A stretch of DNA of 64,000 nucleotides from UBA1205 sp045534635 (GTDB lineage: Bacteria; Bacteroidota; Bacteroidia; Bacteroidales; WCHB1-69). Positions 54,130-63,928 of the stretch are shown piece by piece (position 1 is the first letter of the stretch; each line of letters starts with the position of its first letter). Both the position numbers and the translations under genes were made by a program. The notes beneath the pieces were generated by a model. That model had not been told where the DNA came from, ran no database searches, and was given only the letters and a program-made list of their open reading frames with translations. Where the stretch lies: positions 58,141 through 122,140 of the forward strand of contig JAZSKB010000005.1 of NCBI GenBank assembly GCA_045534635.1, written 5' to 3'.

Positions 54130-54374
54130 AATTATATCTTTTTACATTCTCCAAAGTAATAACAAATATGTTTCAACGACTAATAATAATTCTTTTATCT
54201 GTGTAATAGAATCATTTCTATTTCCATTTAAAAGCGTGTTTTTCTATTCCATTCAATATTATTTTTTTATTTCTATTCAATATTTTTGCAAAAATACAAT
54301 TTTTTTTTAATATAACTCACAAAAATGAAAAAAAATTACTTTTGTCGTAAACTCCTGTTTATCAATAAGAAAAT

Positions 54375-54818
54375 TTAAATCAATTTTGATTCAATTAACT
54401 GCAATAAATCTTGTTTATCTTTTTCTAACAACGATTCTAAACTAATGATGAACTTATTCTCGTTTTTAAAAAATATTTTTTGTTCTCTTTTGGATAAATT
54501 TGCAAAATTTGTTATTAATAATGTACCTTTTTCCCTATTTACTGCTAAATGTTCCATGTCTATTTTTCGATTGCGATACAATATATTATGATTAAATAAC
54601 ACATGATTTGAAGTTACAACTATCGCTAGTGATTTCAACCATCGAAAAAGCATAATAAGGTCTATCAAAATTGAAAAAGTACACAATAAAATCGGAATAA
54701 ACATAATCAAATACAAATTTTCATTTTTAGCAATTACCAGCAATAATATAATAACTGCTGATATTAACAGCTGATTTCCATTTATTTCTTTTCCTTTTTT
54801 TATTACAAATTCTTTCAT
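54375..54818 (-). CDS. Small membrane protein with PH-like domain
   Basis: 147 aa. Two transmembrane helices at ~17-34 and 37-60, followed by a C-terminal half resembling a bacterial PH (YdbT/YcxB-like) domain: IVVTSNHVLFNHNILYRNRKID. Function unknown. It lies 44 bases downstream of the DUF4097 lipoprotein gene on the same strand and may be cotranscribed. Confidence 0.5.
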   Translation of the reverse strand: MKEFVIKKGKEINGNQLLISAVIILLLVIAKNENLYLIMFIPILLCTFSILIDLIMLFRWLKSLAIVVTSNHVLFNHNILYRNRKIDMEHLAVNREKGTLLITNFANLSKREQKIFFKNENKFIISLESLLEKDKQDLLQLIESKLI

Positions 54819-54862
54819 AATATTTCAAATCATTATTTTTCAATCTTTTTTGCAAAAAAACA

Positions 54863-55912
54863 TTATTCATTTATTTTAATGTCACCATATTGCAATTTAA
54901 TGTTAATATTTCCTGAAGTTTGCTCACTATTTCCATAATACCCAATGGACAAGCCCTTGGATTCTTTCACAAATGGCGTTTTTATCTTTCCATATTGCGT
55001 TTGTAGATTGTAATTAAATGATGCATTTTCATTTAAAGTCAAATTTAGGTTAGAATATTGTCCCGTAATTTCGATATTTGGTTCATTGGCAGAAACCATC
55101 GCCTCAATATTGGAATATTGCAATGCTGCCTCTAACTTTTCGGTAACATTCTTCAGGTCAATATTTGTATATTGATTATTTCCAAATTTCACATTATCAA
55201 CTTCTTTTATTAGCACATCAGAATACATATTTTCCAACGAACCACAAGACAATTTTGTAATATCTATATCAGTATATTTCAAAATACCATTGATATAATC
55301 GCATTGTTTAACCTTTCCTTTAGCATAAGTAAGTTCAACATTGAATAGTTTGGCATAATTCACAGCAAAATCGCCGTATGTTATATCAATATGAGTATCA
55401 TCAAGCAAACTATCGGCTATCAAATCACCATATTTTATATCAACATTGAATTTTTTCTCAACCGTTTCCACAATAATATCTCCATATATTGTTGCTAAAT
55501 TCATAAAAACATCACGCGGAACTTGCACATAATATTTTACCGATATAGAACCTGAAAATTGTTTATATGGATATTTATCCAACAATGTTTGAGCAATAAC
55601 TTTATTGTCAACTTGTTTCAACATAATATTTATCGTATTAAGTCTTTCATTCACTTTTTTTTCGTCGTTGCCTTTCACTGTTATTTTTACGGAAAAATCT
55701 ATCCTTTGCTCGTCCCACGAAGAGATAATAAAATCACTATATTTTCCTATCATTTCAAGAATGGGCACCTCTCCTACTTCAAAAGTTTTCTCAAACTGTT
55801 TATTGACCTCAAATTTGTAGTTTTCGGTATCACCTTCAAACATATTGACATGACAACATGCTGTAAAACACAAAGATAAAACTGCTAAAACAAAAATCTT
55901 TTTCATAAACAT
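54863..55912 (-). CDS. DUF4097-like beta-strand repeat lipoprotein (putative adhesin family)
   Basis: 349 aa. Lipoprotein signal (lipobox CFTAC, Cys ~18 from the first ATG; a second ATG is at 55906). The mature protein is a parallel beta-helix of short repeats ending in -YGDI-, -YSDV-, -YSNI-, typical of the DUF4097/DUF2807 head-domain families. In several bacteria these sit near anti-sigma or stress genes; none is here. A TACCTTTG element lies at 55941-55948. Confidence 0.75.
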   Translation of the reverse strand: MFMKKIFVLAVLSLCFTACCHVNMFEGDTENYKFEVNKQFEKTFEVGEVPILEMIGKYSDFIISSWDEQRIDFSVKITVKGNDEKKVNERLNTINIMLKQVDNKVIAQTLLDKYPYKQFSGSISVKYYVQVPRDVFMNLATIYGDIIVETVEKKFNVDIKYGDLIADSLLDDTHIDITYGDFAVNYAKLFNVELTYAKGKVKQCDYINGILKYTDIDITKLSCGSLENMYSDVLIKEVDNVKFGNNQYTNIDLKNVTEKLEAALQYSNIEAMVSANEPNIEITGQYSNLNLTLNENASFNYNLQTQYGKIKTPFVKESKGLSIGYYGNSEQTSGNINIKLQYGDIKINE

Positions 55913-55940
55913 ATAATATTTATTATTTTCGATATTTTTT

Positions 55941-55948
55941 GCAAAGGT
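55941..55948 (-). promoter_or_regulatory. -7 promoter element of the DUF4097 gene
   Basis: Minus-strand TACCTTTG, 28 bases upstream of the ATG at 55912. Confidence 0.55.
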
Positions 55949-56041
55949 ACAAAAAAAATTAATACAAATAAAAAATATTTATAAATTAGGTAAAAAAAAT
56001 AACAAATTTTGTTGTATTCTTGCAGATAAGAAAAAAAATGT

Positions 56042-56049
56042 TATCTTTG
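56042..56049 (+). promoter_or_regulatory. -7 promoter element of the TolB-like/msbA operon
   Basis: TATCTTTG followed by CA, 23 bases upstream of the ATG at 56073. Confidence 0.6.
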
Positions 56050-56072
56050 CAAATTGTCCAAAAAGAAATCAA

Positions 56073-59000
56073 ATGAATTTAAATATTCAAAAGTTTTTTT
56101 GTTATATTATCGTTATATTGTATTTACTAACTGATATACAGGAAGTAAACGCACAATTTTATAACGGTTCAAACATGTCATTTGGACAAAATAGGATACA
56201 ACATTCCAAACGAGAATGGAGTTATTACCGTACAGAACTTGCAGATATTTACTATTATCCACAAAGCAAAGAATTAGCCTTATTTACAGTGCAAGAAATC
56301 CCTAATATTGTGCAAGAAATGGAAGCACAAATAGGTATAAACCTAAAAAATAAAGCACAAATTATAATATATGCTCGTCATAGCGATTTTCATCAATCGA
56401 ATATAGGGCTTGAAGTTGAAGATTTTTACAATGTTGGTGGTGTATCTATGGTATATGCCAACAAAATTTTCATTTATTATGGTGGCAATATCAAAGAATT
56501 TCGCGACAATTTACGCAATGGTGTTGCTCGTTTGTTAATAAACAATTATCTAATTGGCAACACTTTGTCATCAAACATTGCTTCAAGTTATGTTGCAAGT
56601 TATCCTTCTTGGTTTGTTGATGGATTGAGTTACTATTATTCTCACGAATTCGACGCAAAAGTAGCCGCCGAAGTAAAAGACGGTATTTTAAGCAAAACAT
56701 ACCAACATTTTTATCAATTACCTATTGCAAATCAAAAAATTGCAGGTATGTCGTGGTGGCATTTTATTGATAAGGTTTATGGCGAAGAACAATTAAATGC
56801 TATTTTATATTACACTTCTGTAACAAGAAATTACGAGAAAGCATGTCAATTTGTACTCGGTAAATCTGTCAAAGAATTGTTGAAAGAATGGATAAATTAT
56901 TATCAAAAACTATATTTTCTTCATGAAGAAAAAAACATTGATACAGAACTACAAACCATTACTAAACGCAAAAAATATACACAATATTTACATCCAAAAA
57001 TCAATGAAGATGGTACAACATTGGCATTTCTTACCAATAAAGAAGGTTTGGTAAAAATATATTTGCAAGATGTTTCATCTAATAAAAAAAGAAAAATTTA
57101 CAAATATCACTACAAATTAGAAGACAATCCAGATTATAGTTTTCCTCTTTTTGCTTGGGCTCCCAACAATTGTCTTTACATAATGGAAGAATACCACGAT
57201 AAAGTATATTTGCGACCATATTTTGTTGATGAAAAAAAATTTGGAGAACGCAATATATTGTTTATCAACAAAATAACAGATTTAAATTTTTCTCCCAATG
57301 GTAAACACATTGCAATATCAGGAGTAAACAACGGACAATCAGACATATACATTTATAGTCTTGCGGCTCGTTCTTTGGAACAAATTACCAATGACAAAGC
57401 CGATGATTATGCACCTTGTTTTGTCAACAATGAACAAATTATTTTTAGTTCCAATCGTAGCAACGATACTTTAGGTTTGGATAAAAATTATAATTTCAAT
57501 AAATTCGATTTGTTTTTATACAATTACGCACTCAAAGAAAAAACTTTATCTCGATTAACTCATACTCAATTTGACTCAGAATACGGAACAACATTAGTTG
57601 ATAAAGATATTGTTTCGTTTTTATCTGAAAATCAAGATAAAAATATTAGATATATTGGCAAATTTCAAAACGAAATATCTCGAATTGATACAAGCATACA
57701 CTATGCGTATAAAGTAAAATATTATCCAATAGAATACAACAATAAAATTGTCAAAGAACAAAGTTTTGACAATCACAACAAAACTTTATACGAACAACTA
57801 TTTGCCAAAGGTCAATGGCTTATCAATCAAAGAACAAATTTTGATTTTTCAAATACATCTGCACTAAACTTGACAATAGAAGAATCTAATATAGATGCCA
57901 ATATTGCAAAAGACACCACAATAGATACCACAACAAAAGCAGAAACAAAACATATCAAAAGATTGCGTCAAATGCGAATGTCCGATTTAATACAAATTCC
58001 GTCGGATAGCCTTGAAAATGATTCCAACTATAATATTAAAAACGAAAACAATAAAAATAATTTAGACATTGTTCCTCGAAATTATTATGTCCAATATTAT
58101 ATAAATAAATTGGTTACTCAAGTTGATTTTAGTTTTTTAAATACTTCTTATCAACAATTCACAAGTGCTTCCAATCCTATTTATTTCAATCCGGGATTGA
58201 ATGCCCTAACAATGGTTGAACTCAATGACATTATGGAAGACTATCGTATTGTAGGTGGTGCTCGATTATCTGCAATCAATTTGAAAGATATGGAGTTGCT
58301 TTTTAGTTATGAAAATTTAAAAAATCGATTAGACCACCAAACTATTTTACATTTTCAATCTCAACAAAATGTATCTGATAATACAATTGTTCATCAACAA
58401 AATATTGCACTTTATTATATAATGAAATACCCATTAAATAAGGTACATAGTTTACGTTTTACTACCGATTTACGTTACAATCGTCAAGATTGGAAAGCAA
58501 TAGATGATTATTCATTGCAAAAAAAGCCTACAAATAGTATTTGGATAGGTCTCAAAGGAGAATACATTATTGATTTTTCAAGAAAAATAGAACAAAATAT
58601 TCGTAAAGGCTTCCGTTCAAAATTGTTTGCAGAAATATCTTGTGTACCAACCAAAAAAACGAAATATATGAGCAATATTGGCTTTGATATGCGAAATTAC
58701 ACACCAATATTTCCTACATTGATATGGGCAAATCGATTAGCAGGAGCAACATCTTTGGGCAATAATCGACTTATTTATTATATGGGCGGTGTTGACAATT
58801 GGATATTTGCAAAATTTGACCAATCTACCCCTATTGACACAAAAGTAAATTATGCTTATCAGACTTTGGCAACAAATATGCGAGGATTTTCACAAAATAT
58901 CCGAAATGGAAGCAATTTTATTGTTTTTAGTACAGAATTACGATGGCAAATTTTTCAATGTATAGCCAATCGCCCACTACGAAACAATTTTATACGAACA

Positions 59001-59273
59001 TTCCAATTAATTGGATTTTTTGACGCAGGAACTGCATGGGAAGGAAAATCTCCATACGATAAAAATAACGCTTTTTATATTAGAACTATATCTTCTGGTT
59101 CTAATTTAAATATTACCATTCACCGACAAATAGACCCTATCGCGTATGGCTGTGGTTTAGGTATTCGCTTTACTTTATTTAGTTATTTTATTAGACTTGA
59201 TTACGCTTGGGGAATAGAAAACGGCGAAATCTCCAACAGACAATTCTACCTTTCGTTTAACCTTGATTTTTAA
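56073..59273 (+). CDS. Pseudo-peptidase / TolB-like propeller / Omp85-type barrel surface protein
   Basis: 1066 aa. Signal peptide (1-27), then a peptidase-MA-like region (~30-280) with AQIIIYARHSDFHQSN and PSWFVDGLSYYYS. Where active relatives have HExxH, this protein reads RDNLRNGVARLL, so the zinc site is lost. A TolB/PD40-like beta-propeller spans ~290-560 (LNFSPNGKHIAISG, DIYIYSLAARSLEQIT, IIFSSNRSND). The C-terminal ~350 residues are amphipathic strands ending FFDAGTAWEG and LDYAWG..FYLSFNLDF, the Omp85/bacterial-surface-antigen barrel signature. Such fusions are long-standing Bacteroidota outer-membrane proteins of unknown function. The msbA-like gene follows 2 bases later. Confidence 0.8.
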   Translation: MNLNIQKFFCYIIVILYLLTDIQEVNAQFYNGSNMSFGQNRIQHSKREWSYYRTELADIYYYPQSKELALFTVQEIPNIVQEMEAQIGINLKNKAQIIIYARHSDFHQSNIGLEVEDFYNVGGVSMVYANKIFIYYGGNIKEFRDNLRNGVARLLINNYLIGNTLSSNIASSYVASYPSWFVDGLSYYYSHEFDAKVAAEVKDGILSKTYQHFYQLPIANQKIAGMSWWHFIDKVYGEEQLNAILYYTSVTRNYEKACQFVLGKSVKELLKEWINYYQKLYFLHEEKNIDTELQTITKRKKYTQYLHPKINEDGTTLAFLTNKEGLVKIYLQDVSSNKKRKIYKYHYKLEDNPDYSFPLFAWAPNNCLYIMEEYHDKVYLRPYFVDEKKFGERNILFINKITDLNFSPNGKHIAISGVNNGQSDIYIYSLAARSLEQITNDKADDYAPCFVNNEQIIFSSNRSNDTLGLDKNYNFNKFDLFLYNYALKEKTLSRLTHTQFDSEYGTTLVDKDIVSFLSENQDKNIRYIGKFQNEISRIDTSIHYAYKVKYYPIEYNNKIVKEQSFDNHNKTLYEQLFAKGQWLINQRTNFDFSNTSALNLTIEESNIDANIAKDTTIDTTTKAETKHIKRLRQMRMSDLIQIPSDSLENDSNYNIKNENNKNNLDIVPRNYYVQYYINKLVTQVDFSFLNTSYQQFTSASNPIYFNPGLNALTMVELNDIMEDYRIVGGARLSAINLKDMELLFSYENLKNRLDHQTILHFQSQQNVSDNTIVHQQNIALYYIMKYPLNKVHSLRFTTDLRYNRQDWKAIDDYSLQKKPTNSIWIGLKGEYIIDFSRKIEQNIRKGFRSKLFAEISCVPTKKTKYMSNIGFDMRNYTPIFPTLIWANRLAGATSLGNNRLIYYMGGVDNWIFAKFDQSTPIDTKVNYAYQTLATNMRGFSQNIRNGSNFIVFSTELRWQIFQCIANRPLRNNFIRTFQLIGFFDAGTAWEGKSPYDKNNAFYIRTISSGSNLNITIHRQIDPIAYGCGLGIRFTLFSYFIRLDYAWGIENGEISNRQFYLSFNLDF

Positions 59274-59275
59274 AT

Positions 59276-61093
59276 ATGTTTGAAATACGACGCATTTTTC
59301 ATTATGTAAAACCTTATAGCAAAAACATATATAAAGCGTTGATTTGCAATGTCTTTTACGCTTTTTTTTCGCTTTTTACATTAACGATGATTGTTCCATT
59401 TATTTCTGTTATGTTTGGTTTGATAACACCAATTTATACACAACCAGAAATAACTTTTTCAACCCAAAGTATCATTGATTTACTCTCCTACTTTATCACA
59501 AAAATTCAAAGTCAATATGGATTAGTGGCATCAATGATTTTTATTGCAAGCATATTTATTTTTTGTTCATTTTTGTCGAATTTATTCCGATATTTATATT
59601 GGTATTTTATTGCTCCTATCAATTCCAATACTGTCAGAGATTTACGCAACGAATTGTATCACAAAGTATTGATATTGCCTTTATCGTTTTATACCAAACA
59701 TCAATCAGGAGATATTCTTACCCGCTTAAATGCTGATATGCAAGAAATTGATACATTGATAAGAAGAACTATAGAATTAGTTTTACAACAACCATTTGTT
59801 ATATTAGTTTTCTTTATAACTCTTTTGATTATTAATCCATGGCTTACACTTTTATCTATAATAATTCTTCCAACAGTTGGATTTGTAGCAGGAAAAATCA
59901 GTAAAAAAATTCGACAAAAAGCCAAAAAAGGACAACAAGAATTGAGCACACTCGCTTCTCACTACGAAGAAAGTATTTCTGGAATACGCGTTATTAAAAG
60001 TTTTCACGCAGAAAAGTATTTCAATGAAAAATTTGCAAATGCCAACAACAATTATACAACAACAACAAATAAGATAATCAGATACAGCGAATTATCGGCT
60101 CCGTTATCGGAAATACTCACAGTTACGGCAATGCTTTTTGTGATTTTTATCGGTAGTATTTTTGTTCTCAACAACACACATTTTTCTTCCGAAAGTTTAA
60201 TCTTATTTGTTATTGTATTCGCTCGCCTTATTCCTCCTATCCAAAGTAGCATTAGAGCATATAGTTATATTCAAAAAGGAATTATCTCCGCAAAACGTAT
60301 TTTTGAAATAATGGATAGTGATGAAAAAATAATAGAAAAAAATAATGCCCTTCCTATAAAAAAATTCAAAGATAGTATTGTTTTTAAAGATGTTAACTTT
60401 TCCTATGAACATCAACTTGTTTTAAAAAATATCAATCTCTGTCTTCGTAAAGGAGAAACAATAGCCCTTGTTGGGCATTCTGGTAGCGGAAAATCATCTA
60501 TTATCAATTTATTGCTTCGTCTTTACGACATCAATAGTGGACTATTAACCATTGACAATCTACCAATTAAAGATTATGTTATTTCAGATGTAAGAGCATT
60601 GTTTGGGTTGGTAACTCAAGAGGTGATATTATTCAACGATACTATAGAACACAATATCAGTTTTGGAAATCCGAATATTAGTCAAGAAAAAATTATCGCA
60701 GCAGCAAAAAAAGCAAATGCTCACGATTTCATTATGGAAACTCCTCAAGGATACCAAACTATTATTGGCGACCGCGGCATGAATCTTTCTGGTGGACAAC
60801 GACAAAGATTAAGTATTGCCAGAGCCATTTTGCATCAACCAGAAATTTTATTACTCGATGAAGCCACTTCTGCTCTTGATAGCCAATCGGAACAAATTGT
60901 TCAAGCCGCTATCGATGAAATTGTAAAAGAAACAACAACTATTATTATTGCACATCGTTTATCAACTGTTCAAAATGCTAATAGAATTATTGTTTTAAAT
61001 GAAGGAAAAATTGTTGAAGAAGGAAATCATCAACAACTAATGAATTTACAAGGAATATATCATTCCATGATTGTTGCCCAAGAATTAAAATAA
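59276..61093 (+). CDS. MsbA-like ABC exporter (fused permease-ATPase)
   Basis: 605 aa. Six transmembrane helices in ~1-320, then an ABC ATPase: Walker A GHSGSGKSS (~398), Q-loop VTQEVILFN, signature LSGGQRQR and Walker B ILLLDEATSALD, then the H-loop IIAHRLS. Half-transporter that would act as a homodimer, probably exporting lipid or lipopolysaccharide core (MsbA) or another amphiphile. Shares an operon with the large outer-membrane protein, hinting at a joint envelope role. Confidence 0.88.
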   Translation: MFEIRRIFHYVKPYSKNIYKALICNVFYAFFSLFTLTMIVPFISVMFGLITPIYTQPEITFSTQSIIDLLSYFITKIQSQYGLVASMIFIASIFIFCSFLSNLFRYLYWYFIAPINSNTVRDLRNELYHKVLILPLSFYTKHQSGDILTRLNADMQEIDTLIRRTIELVLQQPFVILVFFITLLIINPWLTLLSIIILPTVGFVAGKISKKIRQKAKKGQQELSTLASHYEESISGIRVIKSFHAEKYFNEKFANANNNYTTTTNKIIRYSELSAPLSEILTVTAMLFVIFIGSIFVLNNTHFSSESLILFVIVFARLIPPIQSSIRAYSYIQKGIISAKRIFEIMDSDEKIIEKNNALPIKKFKDSIVFKDVNFSYEHQLVLKNINLCLRKGETIALVGHSGSGKSSIINLLLRLYDINSGLLTIDNLPIKDYVISDVRALFGLVTQEVILFNDTIEHNISFGNPNISQEKIIAAAKKANAHDFIMETPQGYQTIIGDRGMNLSGGQRQRLSIARAILHQPEILLLDEATSALDSQSEQIVQAAIDEIVKETTTIIIAHRLSTVQNANRIIVLNEGKIVEEGNHQQLMNLQGIYHSMIVAQELK

Positions 61094-61100
61094 ATATCTA

Positions 61101-62042
61101 TTACAAAGAAGCCATATTTTCAATATTTGGATTGGAAATTGCAGAAATAAATATTTCTTCTACTGAAGGTAAAATTTCTTGAAAACTACAAATTTGAATA
61201 TGGGGCAACAACATTTGCAATAAATCGTTGCTTGAAAATTGTTGTGGTAATTGCACACGAATTGTTGACATATCATTATTTTGTTTATCAACAGATAAAC
61301 AAAGAATATCTGGTTGTAATATTTGTAAAATATCTATGTTTTGAGATTTATAGGCAAGTTCAAAAATATTTTTTTTATATGTATTTTTTATCGTTCTAAT
61401 ATTTCCGTCTAAAACTTTTTTCGATTTATTTATCAATGCAATATCATCACAAAGTTGTTCTACAGAAGCCATATTATGAGTAGAAAAAATAATACTTGCA
61501 CCATGTTTTTTAAGGTGTAACATTTCTTCTTTTAGTAAATTGGCATTTATCGGGTCGAAACCACTAAAAGGTTCATCAAAAATAAAAAATTTTGGTTCAT
61601 GAATGATAGTTACAATAAATTGTATCTTTTGTTGCATTCCTTTGGACAATTCTTCTACTTTTTTGTTCCACCAAGCATCTATTTCAAATTTTTCAAACCA
61701 ATATTTTAGACGTTTCACAGCAGTATATTTATCCAAACCTTTGAGCATTGCCAAATAAATTGCTTGCTCTCCTACTTTCATTTTACGATATAATCCTCTT
61801 TCTTCTGGCAAATAGCCGATTTGTTCTACATGCTTCAATGACAATGGTTCTCCCATAAAATGAATAGTTCCAGAATCTGGTGCCGTAATTTGATTAATAA
61901 TTCTTATCAAAGAGGTTTTGCCTGCTCCATTAGGTCCCAACAATCCAAAAACGGCTCCTTCTTTCACTTGTAAACTAACTTTATCTAAAGCGACAAAATC
62001 ACCATAATTTTTACTTACTTGATTTACTTCTAAAATATTCAT
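61101..62042 (-). CDS. ABC transporter ATP-binding protein (NatA/DUF4162 type)
   Basis: 313 aa. Walker A GPNGAGKTS (~36), signature LSKGMQQK, Walker B FFIFDEPFSGFD, and a C-terminal DUF4162-like region (~215-305) as in NatA-type exporters. The permease that usually follows in the same operon is not here: the gene is the last of the NTase-VanX-ABC operon and converges on msbA. The permease may be encoded elsewhere. Starts 7 bases after the VanX gene. Confidence 0.82.
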   Translation of the reverse strand: MNILEVNQVSKNYGDFVALDKVSLQVKEGAVFGLLGPNGAGKTSLIRIINQITAPDSGTIHFMGEPLSLKHVEQIGYLPEERGLYRKMKVGEQAIYLAMLKGLDKYTAVKRLKYWFEKFEIDAWWNKKVEELSKGMQQKIQFIVTIIHEPKFFIFDEPFSGFDPINANLLKEEMLHLKKHGASIIFSTHNMASVEQLCDDIALINKSKKVLDGNIRTIKNTYKKNIFELAYKSQNIDILQILQPDILCLSVDKQNNDMSTIRVQLPQQFSSNDLLQMLLPHIQICSFQEILPSVEEIFISAISNPNIENMASL

Positions 62043-62049
62043 AATTAAT

Positions 62050-62814
62050 CTATTGTATCAATTCATATTTTATTTTGGCTTCTTCAAGTGAACAAGCATT
62101 AAAATGCCACCATTCTCTTTTAATAGGTTTAAATCCTGCTTGAATCATAACTTCTCGCAAAATTTTTCTATTTCGGTATTGTTCTTCTGTCAACAAGCCA
62201 TTTTGTAAAAGTTCTTCTTCTTTATCGGTATGTGCCAATGCTGAAAAAGTATCAAAAGGACAACCCATATCTATCAAATTGCCATGTTCATCGGTTAAAG
62301 TTATATCTACTGCCGCTCCATAATTGTGCAAACCTGTTTTATTTGGATTGGCAACAAAATACCTTCCTTGCGTACCTTTAACTGCATTCCACATTTGCAA
62401 TTGTACCGACATTGGACGTGCTGCATCTAAAATTAGAAAATAATATTGTGGATATTTTTCCGATAAAATCTTATAGGCTTCTGCCAATTTATTGGCTACA
62501 TCTTTCTGAAAATAAGCATATTGTGTTGTTTCATATAATTGAACGCCTGTAAAATTTTCACTTGTTCCGTATGGCAAATCTATTCTTATATTAGGAATAA
62601 TAGATTGAATACTTACCAATCCCATTTTTTCCATTTGTTCACACATTTTTGGCTTGGGGGCAACGTGAGAAATTGGATTTATATTTGTTGTAACTTCTGT
62701 TAAATCTTGCCTTTGTGTTGCTACTTTTGTTTGTTTTGAAGTTTGACAACTTGCAAAAAAAATCAATAAACACAATGATATTACTTTAACACATTGCAAT
62801 AAATTTATTTCCAT
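62050..62814 (-). CDS. M15 D-alanyl-D-alanine dipeptidase (VanX/DdpX-like) lipoprotein
   Basis: 254 aa. Lipobox FFASCQ (Cys ~23). Zinc peptidase motifs: RPMSVQLQMW, GLHNYGAAVDIT (HxxxxxxD) and the catalytic E..H in REWWHFN. Hydrolyses D-Ala-D-Ala, probably for peptidoglycan recycling rather than vancomycin resistance, as there are no vanH/vanA genes. Its ATG overlaps the nucleotidyltransferase stop by 10 bases, so they are translationally coupled. Confidence 0.88.
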   Translation of the reverse strand: MEINLLQCVKVISLCLLIFFASCQTSKQTKVATQRQDLTEVTTNINPISHVAPKPKMCEQMEKMGLVSIQSIIPNIRIDLPYGTSENFTGVQLYETTQYAYFQKDVANKLAEAYKILSEKYPQYYFLILDAARPMSVQLQMWNAVKGTQGRYFVANPNKTGLHNYGAAVDITLTDEHGNLIDMGCPFDTFSALAHTDKEEELLQNGLLTEEQYRNRKILREVMIQAGFKPIKREWWHFNACSLEEAKIKYELIQ

Positions 62815-63716
62815 AATGGCGATGAATATATATTATTATTTGTTAATTCTACCAACTTATTGTGTACCAATTCTCTATCTTCTCGATAGGTAACGCCATA
62901 CCATTGTGCATCTGTTTTCAAAACTTTTACTTTTACTTCGCCTGATTGTATTAATGTATCTACAACAAAAGGAATATAAAGTTCTGATTTAGAATTATTT
63001 ATTTGTTCTTTTAAAAATTTTTCAAACATTTTTTGTAGATATTCAAATATTGATGGATGAAATACCCAAAAATTCATTGAAACAAGGCTATTTTCTGCAA
63101 TTCGTTGAATACTTCCATCTGGATTGGTATTGATAATTCCATTGTGTGTTGATTCTAATTTGGTATGTTCTTGCACACTTAACAAATAATCATTTTCATC
63201 TACTTGGCATACTCCTCTTGAAACGGTTCCATTTTCCGATAATGTTTTATCTAAACGATATGCAACCATCGCATAAGCATTTTTTTGAGATAATGTCAAA
63301 GTTTTTAAATAATCCACACAAGAAAAAAAAGCACTTCTACCATAAAAATCATCTCCATTGATAACGGCAAAAAATCCTTTAATTTTATCTTTTGCCATCA
63401 ATATTGCATGACCTGTTCCCCAAGGCTTTTCTCTGTCTGCTGGAACTTGAAAACCTGCTGGCAAATCATCTAATTCTTGTAAGACATAATCTACATTTAT
63501 TTTGCCTTGGTATTTATTGAGAAAACATTCTTTAAAATCGGCTTCTATACTTTTTCGTATTACAAAAACTATCTTGGTAAATCCAGCAGCAAGAGCATCA
63601 TAAATTGAATAATCTATTATCGTTTCTCCTTCTGGACCTATTTTATCCATTTGTTTCAAGCCTCCATAGCGACTTCCCATTCCTGCTGCTAAAACCAATA
63701 ATGTATAATCTGACAT
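62805..63716 (-). CDS. Sugar nucleotidyltransferase (NTP_transferase fold)
   Basis: 303 aa from the ATG at 63716; an upstream TTG is rejected because it crowds the -7 element at 63736-63743. The signature LAAGMGSRYGGLKQMDKIGP opens the protein; NGDDFYG is the metal-binding segment, and EHTKLE and MNFWVF follow. Activates a sugar-1-phosphate with NTP. The substrate is unknown. Its partner genes (VanX, ABC ATPase) point to the cell wall, and the APH-RapZ kinase at 43.9 kb could be a functional partner of MurU/AmgK type. Confidence 0.8.
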   Translation of the reverse strand: MSDYTLLVLAAGMGSRYGGLKQMDKIGPEGETIIDYSIYDALAAGFTKIVFVIRKSIEADFKECFLNKYQGKINVDYVLQELDDLPAGFQVPADREKPWGTGHAILMAKDKIKGFFAVINGDDFYGRSAFFSCVDYLKTLTLSQKNAYAMVAYRLDKTLSENGTVSRGVCQVDENDYLLSVQEHTKLESTHNGIINTNPDGSIQRIAENSLVSMNFWVFHPSIFEYLQKMFEKFLKEQINNSKSELYIPFVVDTLIQSGEVKVKVLKTDAQWYGVTYREDRELVHNKLVELTNNNIYSSPLWK

Positions 63717-63735
63717 AACTTTCAATATTTTTTTG

Positions 63736-63743
63736 CAAAGATA
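63736..63743 (-). promoter_or_regulatory. -7 promoter element of the NTase-VanX-ABC operon
   Basis: Minus-strand TATCTTTG, 19 bases upstream of the ATG at 63716. Confidence 0.6.
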
Positions 63744-63783
63744 GCATTTTTTTATAACTTTCTAAGTTGATTTTTTATATTTT

Positions 63784-63810
63784 CGGAGGTTTCGACAGGC
63801 TCAACCTCCG
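63784..63810 (+). repeat. REP-like palindrome, unit 1 (inverted relative to 53.3 kb)
   Basis: CGGAGGTTTCGACAGGCTCA...CCTCCG; complement of the 53269 unit. Confidence 0.75.
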
Positions 63811-63830
63811 AAGATAAAAACACATGAATT

Positions 63831-63860
63831 TCGGCTGTCTTCGACAGGCTCAGACTCCGA
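63831..63860 (+). repeat. REP-like palindrome, unit 2 (inverted relative to 53.3 kb)
   Basis: TCGGCTGTCTTCGACAGGCT...CTCCGA, with a 20-base linker to unit 1 that contains ACACATGAATT. Confidence 0.75.
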
Positions 63861-63892
63861 AAAAAACAAGCCCCGCAGGGCTGCAGGGCTTG
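63861..63892 (-). terminator. Rho-independent terminator of the T9SS gene at the right edge
   Basis: CAAGCCC / GGGCTTG stem around CGCAGGGCTGCA, followed on the minus strand by a run of T. Confidence 0.65.
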
Positions 63893-63928
63893 AAGTGAAA
63901 TATATTAACTCTAAAAAAAACTATTATA

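Noticed and set aside
62050..62814. VanX as a vancomycin-resistance gene
   Set aside because: No vanH, vanA or vanS/R nearby; a recycling dipeptidase fits the context better.
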